Assembly: GCA_963556695.1 (NCBI GenBank)
Contig: CAUWAG010000020.1
Span: 5,394,001-5,458,000 of the forward strand
Direction: 5' to 3'
Origin: Anthostomella pinea
Lineage: Eukaryota; Ascomycota; Sordariomycetes; Xylariales; Xylariaceae
DNA length: 64,000 bases
Numbering within the stretch: position 1 is the first letter of the stretch; every line of letters begins with the position of its first letter. Shown here one piece after another: positions 47,834 to 57,431 of the stretch. The notes beneath the pieces were generated by a model. The model saw nothing but the letters and a program-made list of their open reading frames with translations. It did not search any database and was not told the DNA's origin. A program made the position numbers and the translations under genes.

Positions 47834-50800
47834 TCAAACCATTGTCTTGTTATCAGAAACAAGACCATAAAGGGCTTTATTTGGAGACGACTTGGTCATC
47901 AAGTCAGCAGGGTTATCCTCACTATAGATCCATCGGATTTCTGTGATCTCATGATTCTCGTATGACTGCCGGAGCGCCATGACGTCAATCATCAGATGCT
48001 TCTCATTGGTAGTGCCGAGCTTGACAAGGCACTGGTACAACGAGTATGAGTCTGTGCAGAGAATCAAGGGGATTGTAGGTACTTCAAGGCGTTGGTAGAT
48101 AGTTGCCAGTGTACGGTGGATCACGTATCCGTAATCATAGCCAGCAACCATGCCATATACTTCAGAAGCTAGAACGCTCTGTATGACTCTCTTGCATTTA
48201 GTAAAGGACCAATAAACAATGTTTCCGGTCAGATCAAATGTAAATATCTCGCCATTGCCAGATGATTCATTCCCGAGGATAATAACAAATCTGATCTGTA
48301 ATGATAGGTCCTTGTTGTTAACAAATAATCCATCAATAAACACAAAGAGTTTAGCAATAGACAGATCAATCGTTACGAATCAAAGTCCATGTGATTTATT
48401 GTTCAGTTGCCACTGAATATGTTTGTTTAATATCTCGATATCTTTGTCGGAGGGTTCTTGGGCTTGGGCTGCGACAGAATAATTAAATGTGGCTTCTGAT
48501 TGACAGATAGAGGCAATGTAGGCGCCTCTCGCTCGTTGCTCAACGAATCTCTGCTTGTAATCTTTGTCACTCATGTCAATCAGGACGAGCTTGTCAGCTT
48601 GTCCTTTTTGAGTTGCTGTTATGGTCTCAGTCTGAAATTCTAGGTGGCATCCGTTGAAGTCGCCAGAAGAACCAGTATTAAACTGGGTTCGTGGCTTCGT
48701 TTTGTAGCCTGCTTTCCTCATTTTGTCTTTTTCCTTCTTTAGGAAGCCGGTAGTGCCAATGACAAAGGTGTCGTCAGTTTGAAGGGCTGCGATAGCAAAG
48801 TCGTTGCCTTTCTCCGTAATGAATAAACAAGGGTCATAGGCGGATGTCTCCATCTCTAGTCTTTCCTTGTGGTGGGCGGAGTATGTGTCATACCAATGAT
48901 TCCCAGTTTCTGCGATTCTGTATAGAGGTTTGTCGACACGAAGAATTGTACTTTCTGGATACTTTTTCTTTAGTTTAATGGGCAGCTTGTATATGACAAG
49001 GCGATTCATTAGGTGTCGTGACTGCGTATAGGCCATAGTGATGTCTCGAAAGGCAGCAAGGCATCCTTGCTGTCGTAAAGACGGTGTCAGGGCCATTGCC
49101 AGTCGTTGGCTGCATCGCATGATCATCGGAGCTTGGGTCATGATATCGTGCTTTTCATGATCGTTATATCCTTGTACGATGAGTCTGCTCTTCTCGTAAA
49201 GGCAGTCATTGACGCTTTTAACAATGCGGACAAGACGAGAATTAAACAGTCGGGGGTCGCCGTGAATCTTGTTGTCGAACAGAATGGGGACAAGCATTTT
49301 ATCGGCGAATAGAGACTCAATCTCAAGGACATCAGATTGCTCAAAGGGTGCTCCAGGGGCTGTGATCTTGCCTTCAGTGCACAGTTTCAGGGCGAGAGCG
49401 TGGTCAGCACGCTCCTTGTGCAAGAGGAAAATGCCATATTCATCTTGCTGGACAAAGGAGCCAGCAAAGTTCTCCTCTTCGCTTATAGTCGTAGTGGCCA
49501 TGTGTACCACGTATATTTTTCTGGGCCGGTCTCGCAGTCGCTTTGTGCTTTAGACGGGTGTAGAGAGCTTTGAAGGGCGGCCGCGACGGCGGGGGAGTGT
49601 CGGTTCTGGATATTCGAACGGAACAGGGGCATTGTGGTTGTTAAGCTTCTCAGTATTGAAGGTCATGTCAGAGTGACGGTTGTACGGCTTGACGTGCGTG
49701 CGGCTGAATAGGGTCGGTCCGTTGACCATCTCAACGGTCACTTCTCAGTCTGTCACCGATAGAACCTTGTACGGGCCTTGATATTTGTCTTTTTCACGAT
49801 AAATAAGGACTTCACTGCCGATGAGAAGAGAGAGAGGCAGTGTTGGGGTTGTATCAGGGCCGTTCCTTATATTCAGAGCATTTTGAACGTTTCGCTTGGC
49901 TCGGAGCTTACGTAGTTCGGCCATTGCTTTGGCCTGGGCCTGGGCACGTTGAAGCTGTGATAGTGTCAGGGGCGAATCCATCGTAACGCATGGATAGGCT
50001 CCAAAGACCAAGAGTGTTGGTACAAGACCATCAGGACCGGCGGTATCGTTCACGGCTTTTACTGCCATCTGCAGGGCAGCTTCTCGAGAGATCCCGGATG
50101 ATTCGGCTCGGATGATCTCGTAAGAGCGTCGAATGGGGGTATGATACTGTTCAACCTTGCCAATCGACCAATGAGCTTCGACGGGAATCTGATGACAGGT
50201 GATTCCAAGCAATCGGGCTTCAGCGCGAAATTCTGTGGCTGCAAAGTTGGTACCGGCATCGTGCGTCAGGACATCTGGAGGGCCAAGATAAGTGTCAATC
50301 CAACATCGTTTCAATGCTTCCCAGGTCTCCTTGGCAGACAGGTTGAGAAGGAATTGGGCTGCTTGGAAGGCTGTAGCGGCGTCAACGCAATGAAGAACGG
50401 GCTTGCTCTCCAGGTACATGACATCGACGATGACTTCGTAGTTGAAATCAATATCCTTCTTGATGGAGAACTTGAACCGCTGTGGTGACGGGCCTTTGAC
50501 CTGGCAGTGATGGCAAAACTTGTTGATCATTGCAATGGCATCTCGATCAGCTTCGTTGCCAGATTTCTCCAAGAGCTTGTAAAGCTTGCCAACAGAAGGG
50601 TGTCCAAATCGGGTATGAACGCGTCGTAATTCAGCTTCTTGCAGGAAAACACCGGTTAATGCGGTTGTCATTGCTAAGGGGAAGAACCAGGGGTGGCCCT
50701 ATTTGCGAGTGATTGGGATGGACTTGCCATCTTGCAATCGGATCATCCTATTGGCAATATTGTCAAACATTACGCCAAGCTTGTCAAAGTCTTTTAGGCA

Positions 50801-52984
50801 GAGGAGGAAGGGAGTCTGGGTATTAACGACGTGAAACGTCACGTCTCCAATGGGGATGTTAACATAGATCGTGCCGAGAGAATCTAGAAGCTCTCTACCG
50901 AATCGAACTGTAGCTTCTCTGACGCGCAATTTATCGAGTGAGACTAAGGGTAGTTCACGTTGTAAGGCTAGGAACTGACCCTTACCGGCTGTTGAAACAG
51001 AAGCAGCGCCAGAATCAGGTATAATTCCTTGGAATGTAGAACTGGCGTATCTATCCAGTGTGAAACTGTCAGACTCGAATCCAACTTGCAAGTTGTCTGT
51101 GACAGTGATTGAATGTTGGAATGCTCGGTCGCTAAGTAAGGTGGCTGTGAGATATTGGACAGCATCGTCACTGCTGTCGCTTCTGGAATCCATGACGTGT
51201 TGGTCATGCGTATCATCGGGGTCTGAGTCAAGATCTGGCTCGTAGTCGGCCAAGAAGTGAATGTAGGCAGGGCCTGTGGTCGGTCGTCTACGGAACTGTT
51301 GATTGTGCCGCTATTTCTCTTTGAATTTTTGCTGTTCCTCTGGAGAATGCTTCTACGATCGACAGTCAGGGTCACTATAGATGTAACAACGTCTGGTAAC
51401 ATTGCCATCTCGTTTATTGTATTGCTTGTCTTTCTGCCGGTAGAACTTGTGATCAGTAAAGTACTGATTAGCAGCATGCTGGGCGGTATTGGTTGAGTCT
51501 TAAGAGGTCTGGAGTCATTGTCGGAGCTTGGATGTAAGAGCCTTGAATGTATGAGACGGGGTGAACAATGCGTATTCGAGTTCCTTGACGCCACGGCAGG
51601 CGCGTTCCACAGCTGCAATTAGCTGTGTCTCGCCGAGATATGATGGGCAGAAGGCGCGTTGACAAAGCTGCAGCTTGTCAAGTAATGTCTCGAGGACGTC
51701 TATATTGGACTTGTTAGCATTCTTGGGTCGTGCCTTCAAATTGCCGTAGGTAATTGCAGACCAATCACAATGATACTACGTCTTGTTGACCTCTGTGTCA
51801 AAATGTATCTTGAGACGATTATACATGTCAGAAAACATGGAGTGACGGCTAACGTGGTGCATGAAATATATTCGGGCTGCGCCAGTAAGCACTTGAGGGA
51901 ATACCGCGTGGAATTGACCAGGTTTGATGCCAATGGTAGAACACATGTTCAGGAAATAACGCATCTTGTCGTTTAGGATATCATACGGTCTTCCGGAGTA
52001 ACAGTCTTCCTTTGTTCATATCTTAGCGAACGTAGCGATAGTTACAGAAGCAAGATCTTTGTTTGCTACCGGGGCAGGGGGAATCTGTGTATATGGGTCA
52101 GGTGGCTGGTTCTGAAGCCATTGATTGTGCTGCTGATAGGTCTTGAAACCGGGGTCCGGTGTAAAAGTAACATGTCGAGGACCGGGGACGAAGCTGTCAA
52201 TTGCGTATGCCATTAGGGTTTGTCCGGGTATGAATCCGGCTTGCGGAGTCTGTGAGGGATTCCGATATTGGGGATGTATCGGAGCAGGTGTTCGTAAAGT
52301 ATCTCTCAACTGGTTGCTGTCAATGCTCTGGAACGCGATATGGCTCCGTGAAACATGCTGCTTGGTAGGTTCGAGGTTAGCAGTATTAGCAGGAGGGGGG
52401 TTATTTTTGTCTTAAAGATCGAAACCAGGTGTGTTGGTATTGGATGAATCAGCGTCATCGCCGTTTTTTTGTGCTTGGATAGCCATGTAACCTTTAACCA
52501 TTTTCCATAGATCAGGGTTTGGATTTAACAGTTTTGTCCTGTCAAGCGTGATCTCGTCCCAGACAGGAAGGTCTTCTGCGGTTACGAGGTTAGTAAGTAC
52601 GTCCGCGATAGAGTGGTTTGCCTTGCCTAGATAGATTCCTTGGGAAATAAGGCATTTTTGGAAGATGCCTCGGATGGTTCGTTTAATCTTCTCGAAGTTG
52701 TCTTTTGTCCATTCTTTAAAGTCCATTCAGAAGCTCTGAAAGATGTCGTAAGGGACAGGCTTCTTATTGCTATTATAGCGGTCAATGCAGACTAGGATAT
52801 ACGAGTTGATGTGAATAGTGTCGTCATCTCTCAGATCGACTGGATGGATCATATTGAGGTCGATGGAGTCGACAAGGTTGGCATGTAGATTGTGCTTGCC
52901 AAGGTATCGTAGCTTCTTATCTCTCAGAATGTTAGCGGGGTCTTGAGCGACTTGGATTTCTCTGTTGCCACTGCTGGAGGCCAT
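47834..52984 (-). pseudogene. Copia gag-pol polyprotein, one frame with about 12 stops
   Basis: From MASSSGNREIQ at 52984 to the last stop at 47834 a single frame can be read for about 1716 codons with no frameshift. It is interrupted only by stop codons, at or near 52727, 52412, 52016, 51774, 51515, 51495, 51353, 51308, 50699, 49745, 49550 and 48380. Gag occupies the first third, with a degraded zinc-knuckle-like CYI-x-SDPDC. The protease motif is IIPDSGAAS. The integrase has HTRFGH...CHHC and a DDE core (VDVMYLES, LTHDAGTNF, GKVEQYH). The RT has FRDITMAYTQS and the LQTDDTFV active site. RNase H has FVFIDG, ASEVYGMVAG, LCTDSYS and NPADLMTK. Several stops replace an expected Trp or Gln (TGG to TAG, CAA to TAA), the RIP signature. 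Confidence 0.88.
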
Positions 52985-53200
52985 CTTGTCGGATGTACTC
53001 GTGTCGGATGTACTTGTGTTGGATGTACTTGTGTTGGATATGGGCGTGTCGGATGGACGTGTCGGATGGGCGTGTGGGATAGGCGTGTGGGTTGGGCGTG
53101 TCGGATGGATGTGTGTCAGGTGGTTCTGTCAACAATCTGGCATGTGTCGGATGGGCGTGTGTCGGACGGGCGCGTCAGATGGATGTGTGGGGGAGGGTTC
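52985..53200. repeat. Minisatellite in the copia leader
   Basis: Between the 5' LTR and gag lie about a dozen degenerate 13-15-nt units of the form TGTCGGATGxxCxTG on the plus strand. The sequence TTCTGTCAACAxTCTG also occurs twice (near 53124 and 53200). Confidence 0.85.
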
Positions 53201-53257
53201 TGTCAACAGTCTGTGCTGCCGCACGGGATATGAGTATTGCTGTGATTGCAGCGTAAT

Positions 53258-53375
53258 CTATTGCCTCGAGTCGCCTCTTGAGGAATGTTTGCAGTAGAAA
53301 ACCTCGGATCTTGTGCTGTGCCTCGAATCGCCTCTTGATGAACCTTTGCGACAGAAGATCCAGATCTTTGGCTGT
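53258..53375. repeat. Tandem duplication in the copia leader
   Basis: Two head-to-tail units of about 57 nt, each with GCCTCGA(G/A)TCGCCTCTTGA followed by TTTGC(A/G) and AGATC/GGATCTT. They lie just inside the 5' LTR. Confidence 0.75.
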
Positions 53376-53465
53376 ATCCCGAGTCTCGTGTCAGGAATGT
53401 TGATACAGTAAGACCTCTTCTTTTCCTTGCTTATCTGTGTTGCCTTGGGAGACAACACTGATCAG

Positions 53466-53669
53466 TGTTGGAACAGGCTTGAACAATCAATCATAATACT
53501 CGAGTATGGGGTCAAGGTAATGATGTTGCTGATGGTTGCATTGAGAGGTCTAACTGGACTTGAAGGTCTGGCTAAGTGACCTCGCAACCCGGTATTCAAT
53601 ATCTTATCTAACTATACATGTTGCTCCTGGTATAGATGGTTTGCAGGCTGAAATCGCATGGATCCAACA
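53466..53669 (-). repeat. Copia 5' LTR (family A)
   Basis: 204 nt with TGTTGGAACA at one end and GATCCAACA at the other, matching the LTR at 47551-47753 at most positions. It contains TATAGATGG and other promoter-like A/T stretches, but no element can be assigned with certainty. Confidence 0.9.
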
Positions 53670-54311
53670 TTTATCATTATTATTATAACTGAATTATTAA
53701 AAAAAGATAATTTAAAAGCTATATGTTTTTGATATTTGAACTAATAATGAATAATTAAAAAAAATAAAACTATATCATTATATAAGAAAGTTAAAATAAT
53801 AAAAAGGAAATTTCTGTACGATATATAGTTAAAAATTGTTCAATATAGTTTTTCTCTGAATTATAATTTGAAATAGAACTAAAGTAAAAATTGCTATACC
53901 AACTTTCGTACACATAGCTTATTAAGATGTCTTTAAAGAATCTAATATATTATGATAAATATATTTATAAGTATATCGTTATAAGGTATAAGCGTCCTAA
54001 AAAAAAATTTTTTTTATCAAAAAAGTAAGCTTTGTAAGGAATAAAAGTTTGATTTAAAAGCTTGTATTGAAGACTTTATAAGATATACTTTAACGAATAA
54101 TTCTTGTATTTAAATAAAAAACATGATTTCTTACAAAGAAAAATAGATAATGAAAGAGTATATTTAAATATTAAAAAAATCGATAATTTTTAAGATTTTA
54201 TAAAAATACGAAGCTTATAACTAAACAAGCGAATAACAAGCAAATTTTTAAATTAAATAACAAAACATTTAAGCTTAAAGACATTTTTAATAACGATAAA
54301 GCTTATAATAT
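53670..54311. other. AT-rich block, no gene
   Basis: Extremely AT-rich DNA with many TTTAAA/TATA runs and no meaningful open frame. This fits old repeats saturated by C-to-T change. Confidence 0.6.
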
Positions 54312-54523
54312 TGTCATGGCGAGCGTACTGAGGAGCTAAGACATGGCCGGCAACAAGCAGCTATTACTCTATTGACGAGAATATCAAGACTAGATAAGAA
54401 AGAAAGAGAGAGAAAGATAGGTACAGCAGGAGGTTGTCCTTTTAAGGGGATCCTCTGGTCAGATCTTTTCCTTATTGGGAGGTATTGGCTTGTCATGTGG
54501 GAAGGTCCGTGCAGGCCGTCACA
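54312..54523 (+). repeat. Solo LTR, family B, copy 2, with 5-bp target duplication
   Basis: 212 nt from TGTCATGGCG to GCCGTCACA. It is flanked directly on both sides by AATAT (54307-54311 and 54524-54528), the target duplication expected of an LTR insertion. It matches 41609-41820 in reverse complement. No internal coding part is present, so the element was probably lost by LTR-LTR recombination. Confidence 0.85.
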
Positions 54524-55056
54524 AATATGGTATATGTATAAAGCGAGCGCAATTTTTTTTTACCGCTAATATGTTTATTAAGTAATTTGCTTATTTTAAA
54601 AGCTTGAAAGACGGTAAAGATTTATTCGCCACGTTTTTGACCTTTATAATAATCATAAAAATAACATTAAAAAGAAAAACCTTTTTTTTAAAGAAAAAAA
54701 AGGTCTTTTGTTAAAAAAAAAACCCCTTTTTAAACTTTATTTTTTTAAAAAAATACGATTTTAAGACCTTTAATATTTGAGGATAATAATTTACTTTCTT
54801 ATTTTTATTTATAACAAAAGGATACTTCGTGATATTCTAAGAAATCTAGCTTTAATATTTAAAAATTATCATAATCTAAAAACTTGTTGTATATAGGAGT
54901 ATTTATAAAAGCTTAATAAAAACATTTGAATAAGTATAAAAAATCAAGTTTATAACTTAAAAGAATTAATTGAAGTGCGAAAAGGTATTAAATTGTGAAA
55001 TATATACGACTATATATCCATGAAACAAATAAATAAGGATTCTTAAAAACGTATAC
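54524..55056. other. AT-rich block, no gene
   Basis: Very AT-rich with poly-A and poly-T runs (for example 54670-54750). No coding character. Confidence 0.6.
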
Positions 55057-55260
55057 TGTTGGATCCATGCGATTCCATACTGCAAACCATCTATACCAGG
55101 ACCCACATGTATGATTAGATAAGATAAGATAGTGGATTGAGAGGGCACTTGGCCAGACCTTCGAGTCCAGCTAGATTCCTCTCAATCCAACCATCAGCAA
55201 CATCATGACCTTGACCCCATACTCGAGTATTATGATTGATCGTTCAAGCCTGTTCCAACA
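55057..55260 (+). repeat. Solo LTR of the copia family (A), with target duplication
   Basis: 204 nt, reverse complement of the copia LTRs at 47551 and 53466, running from TGTTGGATCC to TGTTCCAACA. TATAC lies immediately on both sides (55052-55056 and 55261-55265), a perfect 5-bp target duplication. It shows that the family inserted at least twice here and that one copy was reduced to a single LTR. Confidence 0.93.
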
Positions 55261-55347
55261 TATACATTATAATTTAAGATAATTAATAAGCTTTTTAAAA
55301 TCTTTTTATTAAGATTATAATATTACGGACCAACAAATACCATGGCC

Positions 55348-55783
55348 TGTTGAAGGGCCAAGGGGAGTACACCAAGAACCAATGGAATCAGAAGCCAGGA
55401 ACAGAACAATGGGTATTACGGCTTATATAACAAAGGTCACGTGACGGATCACTAGATCAGGGAGTGAGCCAGTGAGCATCACTCTTGGACAAGGTGATCC
55501 TACTCCATCAGTAAGGGATAGATTGGATATATAAGGACAGACATTTCCTAGCTAGATAGATAGACAGTCTCTGCCTCAGTGATCAATCTAAGCATCTTAG
55601 CCAAGCCTAAGGTGGAAGAAATCTCCTGACAACTTGACTATATAGTGATCCCCTGCATCAGGCCAAGCCCCAGCATCTGAATGTTTTCTAATTGACAAAA
55701 GCCTCTATCATTCTTTATGTTGACTTACCTCAGAACATAAACCCTACAGAACCCTTTAGCCTTATAGGTTAGACGGCTCGACA
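55348..55783 (+). repeat. Possible solo LTR of another family
   Basis: A block of about 436 nt of normal base composition inside AT-rich DNA. It starts TGTTGAAGGGCC and ends GGCTCGACA, a short imperfect inverted repeat. It contains a TATA-like GATATATAAGG (about 55525) followed by an ACAG/AGACAG-rich stretch, as in LTR promoters. No target duplication or second copy is seen in the window, so this is tentative. Confidence 0.4.
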
Positions 55784-56782
55784 CATATAACTTCAATTAA
55801 TACTTTATTACGTATATTATTTATAATTTCGGCAAAATTCGATTAATAAACTAGATTAATGAATACTGTTAACGCCTTATATATTATGATCTTAACGAGT
55901 TTATATATACAAAAAGACATTTCAAAATTAAAACTTAAGATCATATTAAAAAGCTTCTTAAACCTTTATACAGGCTTGAAAATACCATTACTATAATATA
56001 TTAAAGTAATTAAATTGTGGATTAAATTAAGCTTTAAAAACATCTTTTAAAAGCCGAATATAATGTTTAAAAGAAGTATTATAATAGTTTTTTACGTAAA
56101 CGGTATTATATTTATATATCGAAAATAATAATAAAATAAAAGCTAATATTATTATATTAACACTCAAAAAGGGCCTAGAATTGATCTAATAAAAGGTTTT
56201 CAAATAGCTCTTTAGAATAAATATTATTAAAAATCATGATTAACAAGTTGGTGCCCTTAGGTCAGTACCCACTAGGGGGCTGTCAAGGGAACAGTGGATC
56301 CACCCTTGCATAGTGCAGTATGGTATTTAGCTGTAGATTAGCCCTGCCGAGCATACTTGAGAATGACAACAACATTTGCAGCGACCGCTCACACCCCCAA
56401 GGCTTGTGACCCTTCTAGAATCTCACAATAAGTAAATAATTCGATTTTTGGTTTAAAATGCTATTAAATTTTAAACGCAACTTCGTTACGTTAATATTTA
56501 TGCTTATTGATTTAAATAAAAATAGGTAAAAATAACTATAAATGGCCTCTTTATAATATTATTTATAAGAAAATATTAAAACTGCTTTTAATACTTTTAG
56601 TTAACAAATATGATATTTATTTTGAAGTAAAAAATAATAATAAAAAGCTTAAAGATGAGTTGCTTAAATTCTAGTTAACAATACAATGATAATTAGTATG
56701 TTTTATTAGCTATAAGATTTTGATTTTTCGCCTTAAAAAGCTTTTATTAAATGAGTTAAATAACACGCAAACTATAATAGCT
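55784..56782. other. AT-rich block with a degraded repeat fragment
   Basis: Mostly AT-rich without genes. The patch 56245-56430 has normal composition (CTTAGGTCAGTACCCACTAGG and following) and is probably part of an unidentified transposon. Confidence 0.45.
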
Positions 56783-56940
56783 TTTAAAGAAATAGCCATA
56801 TATTAGTAGGGCATTTAGGGCTTTTAATATGATGTAGCACACTAGTAGCAGACTTTTCACATACTGACAATCTATTACAAATTACCAGAATATAATGTTT
56901 TCAACTATATGATCCTCATTCACGCTGTTTGACATCTTAG
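56783..56940 (+). repeat. Duplicated segment, copy 2 (see 46641-46805)
   Basis: Aligns by eye with 46641-46805 with many transitions, and ends where the glutathione S-transferase relic begins. Confidence 0.45.
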
Positions 56941-57421
56941 TCGTCGACAGCACGGCAATCACCGAAAACCAGCCCATCGCTCACCGTATAAACCAGCTGG
57001 CCCCCTCCGAGCAATTGTTCGGCTGGAACCCACTGGAGTTCGTGAAAGTGTGTGAATGGCTGAACTTCATCGCTGGACCTCTGCATGCGCAGGCTTGAGG
57101 GCCTTATGTACGGCCTTGGCGCTTCACCACGGATGAGTCTGCCGACGCCTATGCGGCGGTTAGGAGGCAGGCAATAAAGAATCTGCGGCAACAGTTCGAG
57201 GTGCTGGAGTCTGGGTTACAGGCTGAAGGCCCTTGGGCGTTGGGCCAGCAGCTCACGGCGGTGGATGTTTACATCTTGCCGTTTTTCAGCTTGGCGGAGC
57301 AGCGTGCGGTGATGGACATGAAGAGGGCGTATCCTAAGTGGAATCATGTTGTCCGGGCGCTGATGGAGGTGGAGGCTGTAAGGGAGACACTGCTTCGAGA
57401 AGAGGAAATGGTGTCTAGGGA
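56935..57421 (+). pseudogene. Glutathione S-transferase relic, 5'-truncated, one stop
   Basis: One frame reads LVVDSTAITENQPIAHRIN, then LEFVKVCEWLNFIAGPLHAQ, a TGA at 57096-57098 (a Trp is expected before GPY), RPWRFTTDESAD, LESGLQAEGPWALGQQLTAV, DVYILPFF and AYPKWNHVVRALMEVEAVR. This is the end of the thioredoxin-like domain (the xENxxIAxYI site that binds glutathione) and the helical C-terminal domain of a GST. The first 50 or so residues are missing and replaced by AT-rich DNA; the 3' end abuts the inverted repeat of a DNA transposon. Apart from the TGA it is well kept, so loss is not very old. Confidence 0.8.
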
Positions 57422-57431
57422 ATGCCATGCC

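Larger units (their letters stand above)
47551..53669 (-). mobile_element. Ty1/copia-type LTR retrotransposon, full length, inactive
   Basis: A complete element of about 6.1 kb lying on the minus strand, bounded by near-identical LTRs of 203-204 nt (47551-47753 and 53466-53669). LTR ends are TGTTGG/TGTTAG ... CCAACA, an imperfect inverted repeat. A purine-rich AAAAGAAAGAG lies about 8 nt inside the 3' LTR, where the polypurine tract should be. The domain order gag, protease, integrase, RT, RNase H defines the Copia superfamily. No exact 5-bp target duplication is visible (TTATT on the left, TTTAT on the right). It is surrounded by AT-rich DNA. Confidence 0.9.

Noticed and set aside
47546..53674. 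Target duplication of the full copia element
   Set aside because: The 5-nt flanks (TTATT and TTTAT) are similar only because the DNA is AT-rich; they are not identical.
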